This document shows positions 7,778-16,354 of a stretch of 64,000 nucleotides of DNA, in pieces. A program made the position numbers and the translations under genes. Position 1 is the stretch's first letter; every line of letters begins with the position of its first letter. This DNA is from Cloacibacterium sp046296655 (GTDB lineage: Bacteria; Bacteroidota; Bacteroidia; Flavobacteriales; Weeksellaceae): contig JBKBLE010000003.1 in NCBI GenBank assembly GCA_046296655.1, positions 62,001 to 126,000 on the forward strand, given 5' to 3'. Below the pieces are notes generated by a model. That model saw only the letters and a list, made by a program, of their open reading frames with translations, made no database searches and had not been told where the DNA came from.

Positions 7778-9152
7778 ATGCTTGTTCTAATTTTACTGTA
7801 AAATGTCTTAAAATCTCTGATTCCCAAGTGATTTTGTAACCTCTTGTAATTTCATCTCTTCGGTCAAAAACATTTTTAAGCGCTGCTGCAATATAGCGAA
7901 TATGATTATCCGTATAGGTTCTTCTTGGCAATGCCAATCTCACCAATTCTAGTTTTGGGTAGCGATTTTCTCTGGTTTCTGGATCTCTATCTGCCAAAAT
8001 AGTTCCTATTTCTACTCCTCTAATTCCTGCCTCTTTATAGATTTCTAAAGCCAATGTTTGCGCAGGAAATTCTTCTCTTTTTATATTCGGAAGAAACTTA
8101 AGTGCATCTAAGAAAACAGCGTGACCGCCAATTGGTTTCTGAACAGGAATCCCGTATTCTATCAAAAGATTTCCCAGAAGTTCTACTTGAGAAATTCTGC
8201 TTTCTAAGTAAGGAAATTCGGTGGCTTCGTCTAAACCTTGTGCAAGTGCAGCCATATCTCTTCCTGCCATTCCTCCGTAAGTGATAAAACCTTCATAAAT
8301 AATGGTGAAATTAGACGCTTTTCTGAAAATTTCCTCGTCATTTAATGCAATGAAACCACCAATATTTACCAAACCATCTTTTTTAGAACTCATGGTCATC
8401 CCAATTCCGTAAGAAAACATTTCTTTACAGATTTCTTTGATGCTCCAATTTTTGTAATTTTCTTCTCTTTGCTTAATGAAATAAGCATTTTCGGCAAATC
8501 TCGCAGCGTCAAAAATTACTGGAATTCCGTATTGATCCGAGAGATTTTTAACCGCTTTTATATTTTCCAAAGAAACAGGTTGTCCGCCAGAAGTATTACA
8601 AGTAATGGTAATTAAACAAAACGGAATTTGTTCTTTTGGATAAGACTGGTAAACTTTTTCTAATTTTTGAATATCTAAATTTCCTTTGAAAGGATGAAGA
8701 TTTTCTATATCAAAAGCCTCATCAATTGTGCAATCTACTGCATGAGCTTTTCTGAATTCTATATGACCTTTGGTTGTGTCAAAATGAGAATTTCCGGGAA
8801 TGATGTCATTTTCTTTAATCATCGTAGAAAAAAGCACATTTTCTGCTGCTCTACCTTGATGAACGGGTAAAAGAAACTGAAATCCTGTTAATTTTTCAAC
8901 TTGTTTTTGGAGTTTTTCGAAAGAGCGAGAACCTGCATAAGATTCATCTCCCGTCATGAGTTCTCCCCATTGTTTATCACTCATTGCTCCCGTTCCTGAA
9001 TCGGTAAGCAAATCGATAAAAACCTGAGAGGATTTTAAATTAAATAAGTTATAGTGCGCTTCTTGAAGCCATATTTCTCTTTGTTCGCGTGTAGATTGCG
9101 AAATTTCTTCCACCATTTTTATGCGGAAGGGTTCTGCGTAAGGAAGTTTCAT
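7776..9152 (-). CDS. tnaA: Tryptophanase (tryptophan indole-lyase)
   Basis: This PLP enzyme splits L-tryptophan to indole, pyruvate and ammonia. The 458 residues align along their whole length with the E. coli enzyme as I remember it. Shared blocks include VFIDLLTDSGTGAM, SARF-like DAARFAENAYFIKQRE and GIRGVEIG. The PLP lysine is one of the Lys pair in SSKKDG at about 257-258. The close relative tyrosine phenol-lyase is less likely: this protein has the Asp of FDTTKGH and the His of LRHFT, which mark the tryptophan-specific branch. No tnaC leader peptide or tnaB permease is next to it. The leader just upstream of the ATG contains hexamer repeats. Confidence 0.93.
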   Translation of the reverse strand: MKLPYAEPFRIKMVEEISQSTREQREIWLQEAHYNLFNLKSSQVFIDLLTDSGTGAMSDKQWGELMTGDESYAGSRSFEKLQKQVEKLTGFQFLLPVHQGRAAENVLFSTMIKENDIIPGNSHFDTTKGHIEFRKAHAVDCTIDEAFDIENLHPFKGNLDIQKLEKVYQSYPKEQIPFCLITITCNTSGGQPVSLENIKAVKNLSDQYGIPVIFDAARFAENAYFIKQREENYKNWSIKEICKEMFSYGIGMTMSSKKDGLVNIGGFIALNDEEIFRKASNFTIIYEGFITYGGMAGRDMAALAQGLDEATEFPYLESRISQVELLGNLLIEYGIPVQKPIGGHAVFLDALKFLPNIKREEFPAQTLALEIYKEAGIRGVEIGTILADRDPETRENRYPKLELVRLALPRRTYTDNHIRYIAAALKNVFDRRDEITRGYKITWESEILRHFTVKLEQA

Positions 9153-9155
9153 TTT

Positions 9156-9181
9156 AGATTAAGATTAAGGTTGAGGTTGAG
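9156..9181. repeat. Tandem hexamer repeats in the tnaA leader
   Basis: The plus strand reads AGATTA twice and then AGGTTG twice, so four hexamers in two related forms. They end only a few bases before the tnaA start codon (minus strand). The tract could affect spacing or translation initiation if its copy number varies. Confidence 0.6.
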
Positions 9182-9244
9182 TGAATTACACTACCATTTT
9201 TTGACAAAATTTTAAATTTCTAAACCTTTGTCTTTACCTAAATC

Positions 9245-9880
9245 TCATTCCGGAGCTTTGAAAACGTTTTTATCACTGTGGAAACCTGCTACTCCGCCAG
9301 AAACTGCAAATTTCATAGCTTCGGCAGCGCTCATTCCCACTACAGGTTTTATGTTTTTTTCTTCGGTGACAATTACCCAACCAGAAATAGCGTAAGAATG
9401 AGGCAAATACACCGCCACAAAATTGTGTTTTTCTACTTCGCCCATTTCTTTTTGAGTCAAAAATCCAATTCTCCAGATTTCTGGATTTTCATTGGTTTTT
9501 ACCCAAACTGGCGTGTTAAATTTCTTCTTATCTCCTACAAATGAAGACATTACATCTTTAGTAGGTGTGTAAATATGTTTTACACCTGGTGTTTTTTCTA
9601 AAAAATGGTCTAAACTTTCGAAAACTACTTTCCCAAAAACAAATTTGTTAAAGAAATAACCTACTCCAGAAATAAATAAAATCAAAGACAAAAAACCAAC
9701 TCCAGTTCTATTGAGGAAAGGAAAGAATTTTTCAAACGGAATAATGTTATCAATGGTGTCAAAAACCAAAAAAATGAGATACAAAGTCGCCGCAATAGGA
9801 CCAATGATAATCAGCCCTTTCAAGAAAGATTTCACGAAAAGATTTAAGTAGTCTTCGGGTTTTGGCTTTTTAATTCTCAC
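9245..9880 (-). CDS. DUF502 domain-containing membrane protein
   Basis: The 211-residue protein has two transmembrane segments near residues 15-40 and 55-80. The conserved DUF502 soluble region follows, with PGVKHIYTPTKDV near 95-107, GFLTQKEMG, VAVYLPHSY and a Gly-rich C-terminus (SAAEAMKFAVSGGVAG). DUF502 proteins are widespread and of unknown role. The start is GTG at 9878-9880; I see no better ATG upstream, and the first in-frame ATG lies deep in the protein. The gene appears to be monocistronic. Confidence 0.85.
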   Translation of the reverse strand: MRIKKPKPEDYLNLFVKSFLKGLIIIGPIAATLYLIFLVFDTIDNIIPFEKFFPFLNRTGVGFLSLILFISGVGYFFNKFVFGKVVFESLDHFLEKTPGVKHIYTPTKDVMSSFVGDKKKFNTPVWVKTNENPEIWRIGFLTQKEMGEVEKHNFVAVYLPHSYAISGWVIVTEEKNIKPVVGMSAAEAMKFAVSGGVAGFHSDKNVFKAPE

Positions 9881-10009
9881 TTTCTTAAAAATATCGCAGT
9901 AAAGATAATAATTTCATAAACTTTCTGATAAAAAATATAAACTAAATTTTAATGTTTCATTCTACTTTTACCACACCAAAATATTAACAACTATTAAATC
10001 ACAAAACCT

Positions 10010-10216
10010 ATGAAAAATTTACAGAAAATGAGTGCAAGTTTATTTGCATTATTGGTAAGCTTTTTAGCATTTGCTCAAGAAAAAGCAGTAGAAGTAACCA
10101 CTTCTACCACTACCACCACAGAAGAATGGTACACCAATCCACTTTATTGGGTTATAGGAGCAGTAGCACTTATTGCAATTATCGCGATTGTATCAAGAAG
10201 TGGCAACAAAGATTAA
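10010..10216 (+). CDS. Small exported single-pass membrane protein
   Basis: Only 68 residues. An N-terminal signal-like segment ends in FLAFAQ near residue 23. A Thr-rich linker (seven Thr within TTSTTTTTEE) follows, then one strong transmembrane helix at about 45-63 and a short positive tail. The likely topology is an extracytoplasmic Thr-rich linker with a C-terminal membrane anchor. Similar small proteins occur in flavobacteria, but I cannot name a family. The ATG follows AT-rich leader DNA and a good terminator follows the stop, which supports a real gene. Confidence 0.65.
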   Translation: MKNLQKMSASLFALLVSFLAFAQEKAVEVTTSTTTTTEEWYTNPLYWVIGAVALIAIIAIVSRSGNKD

Positions 10217-10233
10217 TCCCTTTTAATTTTACC

Positions 10234-10266
10234 AAAAAAGCTCATCAAAAATTGATGAGCTTTTTT
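10234..10266. terminator. Bidirectional terminator
   Basis: AAAAAAGCTCATCAA / TTGATGAGCTTTTTT forms a long perfect stem between the small membrane protein gene and the convergent miaE. Confidence 0.8.
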
Positions 10267-10270
10267 ATTT

Positions 10271-10849
10271 TTAACCATGAATGGTTTCTTTATTTCCGTA
10301 AGATTTTATGATTTCTCCTTCATATTCTAACCATTCTTCCCAGCGTTTGTTTACTTTTTCTGGGTCGCCTAATTGTCTTGCGAAACCGATGAAAGTAGTG
10401 TAGTGATTCGCTTCAGAAATCATGAGCTCTTTGTAGAATTCTTTCAACTCTTCATCTTTTATGTTTTCTGTCAAAACTTTAAAACGCTCACAACTTCTCG
10501 CTTCAATCATTGCTGCAAAAAGCATTTTGTCTATAATTAAATCTTCTCTACTTCCTTGAATAATGAATTTAAAAAGTTGATTTACATAATCGTCTTTTCT
10601 GGTTCTTCCTAAAACATAACCTCTTTTTTTGATGATTTCGTGCACTTGATTGAAATGGTCCATTTCTTCTTGTGCAATTGCCAAAAGTTCGGTCACAATT
10701 TCTGTATGTTCAGGAATCATGGTGATTAAACCAATCGCATTAGTGGCAGCTTTTTGTTCGCACCAAGCGTGATCTGTAAGGATTTCTTCTAAATTTCCTT
10801 CTGCTATATTTGCCCAACGTGGATCTGTAGGTAATTTTAATTTGAACAT
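10271..10849 (-). CDS. miaE: tRNA-(ms2io6A)-hydroxylase
   Basis: MiaE is a ferritin-like non-haem diiron enzyme that hydroxylates the isopentenyl group of ms2i6A at position 37 of tRNA. In the 192-residue product the diiron ligands are visible as DHAWCEQKAA, AQEEMDHFNQVH, EARSCERF and SEANHYTTF. I use the ATG at 10849 (MFKLKLPTDPRW). A TTG at 10870 would add seven residues, but it overlaps a TAAATTTG promoter element at 10868-10875 that would put the transcript start downstream of that TTG. Confidence 0.9.
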   Translation of the reverse strand: MFKLKLPTDPRWANIAEGNLEEILTDHAWCEQKAATNAIGLITMIPEHTEIVTELLAIAQEEMDHFNQVHEIIKKRGYVLGRTRKDDYVNQLFKFIIQGSREDLIIDKMLFAAMIEARSCERFKVLTENIKDEELKEFYKELMISEANHYTTFIGFARQLGDPEKVNKRWEEWLEYEGEIIKSYGNKETIHG

Positions 10850-10867
10850 TTTATTTCTAATTTTTTG

Positions 10868-10875
10868 CAAATTTA
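10868..10875 (-). promoter_or_regulatory. -7 element of miaE promoter
   Basis: The minus strand reads TAAATTTG, a TAnnTTTG match, about 18 bases before the chosen miaE ATG. It argues against the longer TTG start. Confidence 0.45.
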
Positions 10876-10877
10876 CA

Positions 10878-11990
10878 TTAATTCTCGGCAGTTTTCTTTC
10901 TTAGAAATTCTAAAATTTTCCAGCCGTAATCGTCTACTTTTTTCAAAACTTCTGCGAAAAGGACGGCTAAAATCACATTCAAAACATACACAATCACCAT
11001 CAAAACCCAAATATTTACGCTGTCTTTGAGTGGCGGTATTAAAAAATACACTACTGAAGAACTCATTCCTTGAGCAAAATAATAGAAAATGGCGTTTTTA
11101 CCAATGTAGTTTATGAAATTGTCTTTGGTGATTTTCAATCGGTTATACAATACAAAAATGGTCACCAAAGAAAGTAAACTCCACACGATGTAAGGAATTT
11201 TTGGTGGGAATTTCTGCTTATTAAATTTATAGAAAACTTCATTCCCAAAATACCAGAAAACCAAAACCAAACTCAAAGCTACCAATCCATACAAAACAGG
11301 AACAAAAACATTTTTAATTCTTTTTCCTTTCAATTGAGTAGCAATTAAGAAAATGGCAAGATAAAAAGCAACGTAACCAACTTGTCCGCTCGGATAATAT
11401 GGCGCAAAGTTTTTCATTACATCATTATCAATATTGAAATAAATCGTGAGCGCTAAACAAACTCCAATTAACCATTTGATGTGTTTTGGGAAAAATTTCA
11501 AGGCTAAAACTCCAAACACAGTTACGATGTAATAGACTTTAAGATACCAAAAACTTCCCATCACTACAGGGAAACTATCACAATTGCTATAACTGTGAAG
11601 CCACCAATTGCCGAGCATATCCCAATTAAATGCTGAGTCTAAATTAGGTACACCATATTTAGTTCCGAAAACGGTGTAGTAAGATTGCATACCTTCTGCT
11701 CCAAAAATATTGAAGATTCCGAGTTTCATAAATCCATCCAAGAAAAATAAGAACGTCACGAAAATCATATAGGTGACTTGAAGTTTCAGCAATCTGTACA
11801 AAGTTTTTTCTACATTATTCCCAGAAGTTAAGCCACTTAACGCAAAAAATACAGGAACATCTATGAGTAAACTAAACGTTCTCACTTCCGAAGGAAGATA
11901 AAGTTGACCACTCCAAAAAGCAGTATGAATAAAAATAATAGAAAGAGTAGCCAAGCCTTTGGCAAAATCAATGTAGAGGTCTCGTTTCAT
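10878..11990 (-). CDS. Acyltransferase family 3 membrane protein
   Basis: This 370-residue integral membrane protein has about ten hydrophobic segments. The N-terminal signature of acyltransferase family 3 is present: RDLYIDFAKGLATLSIIFIH with the conserved Asp and His, then VPVFFALSGL near residue 47. The family moves acetyl or other acyl groups onto sugars, lipids or peptidoglycan at the membrane. The acceptor cannot be inferred, because no polysaccharide genes are next to it. The gene lies 28 bases upstream of miaE on the same strand, but miaE appears to have its own promoter. Confidence 0.85.
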   Translation of the reverse strand: MKRDLYIDFAKGLATLSIIFIHTAFWSGQLYLPSEVRTFSLLIDVPVFFALSGLTSGNNVEKTLYRLLKLQVTYMIFVTFLFFLDGFMKLGIFNIFGAEGMQSYYTVFGTKYGVPNLDSAFNWDMLGNWWLHSYSNCDSFPVVMGSFWYLKVYYIVTVFGVLALKFFPKHIKWLIGVCLALTIYFNIDNDVMKNFAPYYPSGQVGYVAFYLAIFLIATQLKGKRIKNVFVPVLYGLVALSLVLVFWYFGNEVFYKFNKQKFPPKIPYIVWSLLSLVTIFVLYNRLKITKDNFINYIGKNAIFYYFAQGMSSSVVYFLIPPLKDSVNIWVLMVIVYVLNVILAVLFAEVLKKVDDYGWKILEFLRKKTAEN

Positions 11991-12052
11991 ATAGTTTATT
12001 AAGTAATTTCAAATTTACAATTTATCAGTGTAAATAAAAAATTTTAGCATTA

Positions 12053-12085
12053 TTGTGGATAACTCAAAAATATTTCTTACTTTTG
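12053..12085 (+). promoter_or_regulatory. rplU-rpmA promoter
   Basis: TTG at 12053-12055 and TACTTTTG at 12078-12085 are separated by 22 bases and match the Bacteroidota -33/-7 pattern. The rplU ATG is 31 bases further on. The -33 part lies inside TTGTGGATAA, which resembles a DnaA box, probably by chance. Confidence 0.6.
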
Positions 12086-12116
12086 CACCCTGAATTAACT
12101 AAATAAATTATAAACA

Positions 12117-12545
12117 ATGTTAGCAATCGTAGAGATAGCAGGGCTTCAATACAAAGTTGAGCAAAACCAAAAGTTGTTTGTAAACCGTTTAAAAGGAGAA
12201 AAAGGAGACAAAGTTTCTTTTGACAAAGTTCTTCTTACTATTGACGGAGCAATCACTGTAGGTGCCCCAGCTGTAGAGGGTGTTTCTGTTCAAGCAGAAA
12301 TCCTAGACCATGTACAAGCAGATAAAGTAATCGTTTTCAAAAAGAAAAGAAGAAAAGGTTACAAAGTGAAAAAAGGTCACAGACAACAATTAACTCAAAT
12401 TCAAATTGTATCAATTGGTGGTGCAGATGCTCCAAAAGCTAAAAAAGCTACCAAAAAAGAAACAACTGAAGAAGTAGTAGCAGAAGAAAAAACAGCTAAA
12501 AAACCAGCTGCTAAAAAAACTGCAAAAAAAGACACTGAAGATTAA
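12117..12545 (+). CDS. rplU: 50S ribosomal protein L21
   Basis: The first ~100 residues are ordinary bL21 (MLAIVEIAGLQYKVEQNQ, then KVIVFKKKRRKGYKVKKGHRQ near residue 74-94). The C-terminus is extended by about 40 residues rich in Lys, Ala and Glu. I have seen such tails in flavobacterial L21 and see no sign of a frameshift. L21 is an early 23S rRNA binding protein. It is co-transcribed with rpmA, 29 bases downstream, as in most bacteria. Confidence 0.98.
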   Translation: MLAIVEIAGLQYKVEQNQKLFVNRLKGEKGDKVSFDKVLLTIDGAITVGAPAVEGVSVQAEILDHVQADKVIVFKKKRRKGYKVKKGHRQQLTQIQIVSIGGADAPKAKKATKKETTEEVVAEEKTAKKPAAKKTAKKDTED

Positions 12546-12574
12546 TTTTAAAAACCAAAAAACCTTAAAATAAA

Positions 12575-12832
12575 ATGGCACACAAGAAAGGAGTTGGTAG
12601 TTCCAAAAACGGTAGAGAATCTCACTCTAAAAGATTAGGTGTGAAGATTTTCGGGGGACAAAGCGCTATTGCTGGTAATATTATTGTAAGACAAAGAGGT
12701 ACACAACACCACCCAGGTGAAAACGTGGGAATGGGTAAAGACCACACTTTGTATGCATTAGTAGACGGTAAAGTAGTTTTTACTAAGAAAGCAAACAACA
12801 GATCTTTTGTATCTGTAGAACCAAACGCATAA
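12575..12832 (+). CDS. rpmA: 50S ribosomal protein L27
   Basis: The 85-residue bL27 begins MAHKKGVGSSKNGRES and carries the conserved RQRGTQHHPGENVGMGKDHTL block. Its N-terminus reaches the peptidyl-transferase centre. It starts directly at AHKKG and has no cleavable N-terminal extension of the kind seen in Firmicutes. It is second in the rplU operon, which ends at the strong terminator at 12855-12883. Confidence 0.98.
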   Translation: MAHKKGVGSSKNGRESHSKRLGVKIFGGQSAIAGNIIVRQRGTQHHPGENVGMGKDHTLYALVDGKVVFTKKANNRSFVSVEPNA

Positions 12833-12854
12833 TTTAAGCGTTATAAAAATTTAG

Positions 12855-12883
12855 AAACCTCAGCTTTTCGCTGAGGTTTTTTA
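12855..12883 (+). terminator. Terminator of the rplU-rpmA operon
   Basis: AAACCTCAGC / GCTGAGGTTT forms a 10-bp stem with loop TTTTC-type bases and then a run of T. Confidence 0.85.
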
Positions 12884-12964
12884 TGTTATTATTCATCAAA
12901 AAATTTCTTTGTCATTGCCTTGAAAATCTGTAACTTCGCTTCCCTTTTTATAGCAAATTTATTT

Positions 12965-14176
12965 ATGAAAAAAATATTATCCGTTTTTACCTTAATTGTA
13001 TTTTTATCAACCAATGCCCAAATCAAAATTTTATTTGATGCCACAAAAGCCGAAATGGCAGGAAATGCAGATTGGGTGATTGATGCAGACGAATTTAACC
13101 TTAGAACAAACTCTAATAGTACCGTTACTATTGGCGGAAGAGAATCAAACCCTCAGAGATTTCCTACTCCAGACCAATCAAATATTACCAGCACTACTCC
13201 AGAAAATTTTTGGACAGGTGGAATTAGTAGTTGGGCAATTGATTTAGTAAAACATGGTTATTTTGTAGAAACACTTCCTTATGATGGTAGAATAACTTAC
13301 AATGACTCTACCAATCCACAAGACTTATCTAATTATAAAGTATTTATTATTTGTGAACCTAATTCTCCTTTTTCTTCTACAGAAAAATCAGCACTTATCA
13401 ATTTTGTTTCTAATGGAGGAGGTCTTTTTATGGTAGCCAATCACTCAGGAGCTGATCGAAATGCTGACAATTGGGACGCACCACAAATTTATAACGACTT
13501 TTTTAACAATAATTCCATCAAAACCAATCCTTTCGGAATAAATTTCAATTACGAAAACATTACGTCTAAAACTGCAAATGTTATTAATGATTCTAACAAT
13601 GTAATTATAAACGGACCTTATGGAAAGGTTTCTCAGGTAGATTATTACAATGGAACAACCATGGTACTTGATAAAAGCGCCAATCCAAACACTAAAGGAC
13701 TGGTTTATGAATCAAATGCTGATAACACTTCAAGCAATAATGTTAGATTTGCGACTTCCATTTATGGCATTGGAAAAGTTTGTGCTGTAGGAGATAGCTC
13801 TGTACCAGATGATGGAACTGGTGATCCTGGAGACACTTTATATGACGGTTATTTCTTTAATGCAGTTGGTAATCACAGAATCCTACTGCTCAATGCTGTT
13901 ATCTGGCTCGCTACTTCTTCAGGATTAGCCACAGATGATATTATGAAACCAGAACTTTCGGTAAATATTTATCCTAATCCAAGTAGTGATTTTGTGTATG
14001 TACAGAGCAAAACCTTAGAAAAATATCACTTAACCTTAATGGATTCTTCTGGAAAAGTTTTACAAAGTATTCCTAACACAGATAAGATTAGCATAACCTC
14101 TTATCCTAAAGGAATTTACTACTTGGTCATCAAAAACGATAAAGGTTTTAAAAACTTTAAAGTCGAAAAAAAATAA
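12965..14176 (+). CDS. T9SS-secreted protein with GATase-like (DUF4350-type) domain
   Basis: The 403-residue product starts with a signal peptide (MKKILSVFTLIVFLSTNAQ). The main domain has a flavodoxin/amidotransferase-like feel, with LSNYKVFIICEPNSPFSSTE, then FVSNGGGLFMVANHSGADRN, and resembles DUF4350 or ThuA-type domains. The last ~75 residues are a type A T9SS sorting domain (NIYPNPSSDFVYVQS to GIYYLVIKNDKGFKNFKVEKK). The protein is therefore probably exported across the outer membrane and anchored or released. I chose the ATG at 12965; a TTG at 12920 would put 15 extra residues before the signal peptide. Substrate unknown. Confidence 0.85.
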   Translation: MKKILSVFTLIVFLSTNAQIKILFDATKAEMAGNADWVIDADEFNLRTNSNSTVTIGGRESNPQRFPTPDQSNITSTTPENFWTGGISSWAIDLVKHGYFVETLPYDGRITYNDSTNPQDLSNYKVFIICEPNSPFSSTEKSALINFVSNGGGLFMVANHSGADRNADNWDAPQIYNDFFNNNSIKTNPFGINFNYENITSKTANVINDSNNVIINGPYGKVSQVDYYNGTTMVLDKSANPNTKGLVYESNADNTSSNNVRFATSIYGIGKVCAVGDSSVPDDGTGDPGDTLYDGYFFNAVGNHRILLLNAVIWLATSSGLATDDIMKPELSVNIYPNPSSDFVYVQSKTLEKYHLTLMDSSGKVLQSIPNTDKISITSYPKGIYYLVIKNDKGFKNFKVEKK

Positions 14177-14186
14177 TTCCATACCA

Positions 14187-14212
14187 ACCGAAGAAATTCT
14201 TCGGTTTTTTTT
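14187..14212 (+). terminator. Rho-independent terminator
   Basis: The perfect stem AACCGAAGAA / TTCTTCGGTT is followed by T8. The same stem appears after secA (24143-24174). Confidence 0.85.
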
Positions 14213-14239
14213 ATTTATTTTTGAGGAAATTCTCAACAA

Positions 14240-16354
14240 ATGAAAATCAATACATTCACTATGGCATTAGCAAGTTTGTTTCTTGCCTCGTGCTCATCAC
14301 AAGTTATGAAAAATTCATTGAACTATCCCGAAACCAAAAAAGTAGAACATACGGACGAATATTTTGGGACTAAAGTAGCAGATCCTTACCGATGGTTAGA
14401 AGACGATCGTGCTGAAGATACTAAAGATTGGGTTCAGCGTGAAGTAGCTTTTACACAAAATTATCTTAACCAAATTCCGTTTCGTGAAGAAATTCGTGCA
14501 CAGTTAAAAAACATTTGGAACTACGAGAAAATTTCTGCTCCATTTAAAGAAGGAGACTACACCTATTTCTACAAAAATGACGGTTTACAAGCACAATCTG
14601 TACTCTACAGAACGGATAAAAATGGCAACACCGAAGTTTTTCTTGACCCAAATAAATTTTCAGAAAAAGGAACTACTTCTATGTCTGGCTTGTCTTTCAA
14701 CAAAAAAGGAACCCTTGCAGCTTACAATATTTCTGAAGGAGGAAGTGATTGGCAAAAGATTGTCATCATCAATGCAATTACCAAAGAAAAAATAGACGAA
14801 ACCATTACCGATGTTAAATTTTCTGGCGCTTCTTGGTTGGGAGACGAAGGTTTCTTCTACTCTACTTACGGAAAAGTACAAGGTTCAGAACTTTCTGCGA
14901 AAACAGATATGCACAAAGTTTATTTCCATAAATTAGGAACCAAACAATCCGAAGACAAACATATCATCGGCGATGAGAATTTCAAACGCAGATACATGAA
15001 CATCGGCGTTTCAGACGACGAAAGATTCTTGATTTTAAGTGCTGCAAATGCAACGAACGGAAATGAATTATACGTGAAAGACCTTAAAAATAATACCGAT
15101 TGGATTGCGATTCAAAAAGGATTTGATTACAATACCGATGTTTTAGACACCAAAGGAGATTTTATCTACATCATGACCGATAAAAATGCTCCAAACATGA
15201 AATTGCAGAAATTTGACATTAAAAACCCTTCTGTTTGGACAGACGTTATCCCAGAAACCGAAAACGTATTAAGCGCTTCAACTGGTGGCGGTTATATCTT
15301 CGCTAATTACATGAAAGACGCTGTCTCTTACATGAAACAGTTCGATTATAACGGTAAATTAATCAGAGAAATCACTCTTCCTGGAATTGGAACTGCTTCT
15401 AATATTGGCGGCAAAGAAACTGCAAAAGAATTGTATTACTCTTTCAGCAATTATATCACGCCGGGAACTATTTATAAATTCAATGTAGAAACTGGAACCT
15501 CTGAAATTTACCAAAAACCAAACGTAAAATTCAATCCAGAAGATTATGTTTCTGAACAAGTATTTTTCACTTCAAAAGATGGAACAAAAGTGCCGATGAT
15601 GATTTCTTACAAAAAAGGAATTAAACTAAACGGTAAAAATCCTACCATTTTATACGGTTACGGCGGTTTCAACATTTCTGTAACCCCAAATTTCTCCGTA
15701 GTAAATGCAATCTGGATGGAAAACGGCGGAATTTATGCCGTTCCAAATCTTAGAGGAGGAGGCGAATATGGCAAAAAATGGCACGTTGCAGGAACACAAA
15801 TGCAAAAGAAAAATGTTTTTGAAGATTTTATAGCTGCAGGTGAATATTTACAGAAAAACGGTTACACTTCGCCAGAATTTATGGCACTTTCTGGCCGTTC
15901 AAACGGTGGTTTATTAGTTGGCGCAACCATGACGATGAGACCTGATTTAGCGAAAGTAGCTTTCCCTGGAGTTGGTGTTCTTGACATGTTGAGATACAAT
16001 AAATTTACAGCAGGAGCTGGTTGGTCATTCGATTACGGAACTGCGGAAGATTCAAAAGAAATGTTCGAATATTTGAAATCATATTCACCAGTTCACAATG
16101 TGAGAAAAGGCGTTTGTTATCCTTCTACGATGATTATCACGAGCGATCATGATGACAGAGTAGTTCCGGCACATTCTTTTAAATTCGGGGCAGAATTACA
16201 GGAAAAACAAAGTTGTAACAACCCTGTTTTAATCAGAATTGAAGCAAATGCAGGACATGGAGCTGGTAGAAGTACAGACCAAGTCATCGGCGAAAACACA
16301 GATTTAATGAGTTTTGCACTCTATGAAATGGGAATTAAAGAACTGAAAAAATAA
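14240..16354 (+). CDS. Prolyl oligopeptidase family (S9A) lipoprotein
   Basis: The 704-residue serine peptidase has a lipoprotein signal (SLFLASC, Cys18), so it is probably periplasmic or surface-exposed. An N-terminal beta-propeller at about residues 30-440 (YRWLEDDRAEDT near 51) gates access to the alpha/beta-hydrolase domain. The catalytic triad is visible: Ser554 in GRSNGG, Asp639 in DHDDRVVP, and His673 in AGHGAGR. The family cleaves short peptides after proline. The serine motif here is GRSNGG, where the common form is GGSNGG. The gene converges on the AsmA-like gene, whose open frame overlaps it by 51 bases because of an apparent frameshift. Confidence 0.93.
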   Translation: MKINTFTMALASLFLASCSSQVMKNSLNYPETKKVEHTDEYFGTKVADPYRWLEDDRAEDTKDWVQREVAFTQNYLNQIPFREEIRAQLKNIWNYEKISAPFKEGDYTYFYKNDGLQAQSVLYRTDKNGNTEVFLDPNKFSEKGTTSMSGLSFNKKGTLAAYNISEGGSDWQKIVIINAITKEKIDETITDVKFSGASWLGDEGFFYSTYGKVQGSELSAKTDMHKVYFHKLGTKQSEDKHIIGDENFKRRYMNIGVSDDERFLILSAANATNGNELYVKDLKNNTDWIAIQKGFDYNTDVLDTKGDFIYIMTDKNAPNMKLQKFDIKNPSVWTDVIPETENVLSASTGGGYIFANYMKDAVSYMKQFDYNGKLIREITLPGIGTASNIGGKETAKELYYSFSNYITPGTIYKFNVETGTSEIYQKPNVKFNPEDYVSEQVFFTSKDGTKVPMMISYKKGIKLNGKNPTILYGYGGFNISVTPNFSVVNAIWMENGGIYAVPNLRGGGEYGKKWHVAGTQMQKKNVFEDFIAAGEYLQKNGYTSPEFMALSGRSNGGLLVGATMTMRPDLAKVAFPGVGVLDMLRYNKFTAGAGWSFDYGTAEDSKEMFEYLKSYSPVHNVRKGVCYPSTMIITSDHDDRVVPAHSFKFGAELQEKQSCNNPVLIRIEANAGHGAGRSTDQVIGENTDLMSFALYEMGIKELKK

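Noticed and set aside
7776..9152. Tyrosine phenol-lyase instead of tryptophanase
   Set aside because: The Asp in FDTTKGH and the His in LRHFT mark tryptophanase; tyrosine phenol-lyase has Thr and Phe at the equivalent places.
12053..12062. DnaA-box-like TTGTGGATAA in the rplU promoter
   Set aside because: It matches the consensus, but a 9- to 10-base match is expected about once by chance in a 64-kb AT-rich window, and no cluster of boxes or dnaA gene is near.
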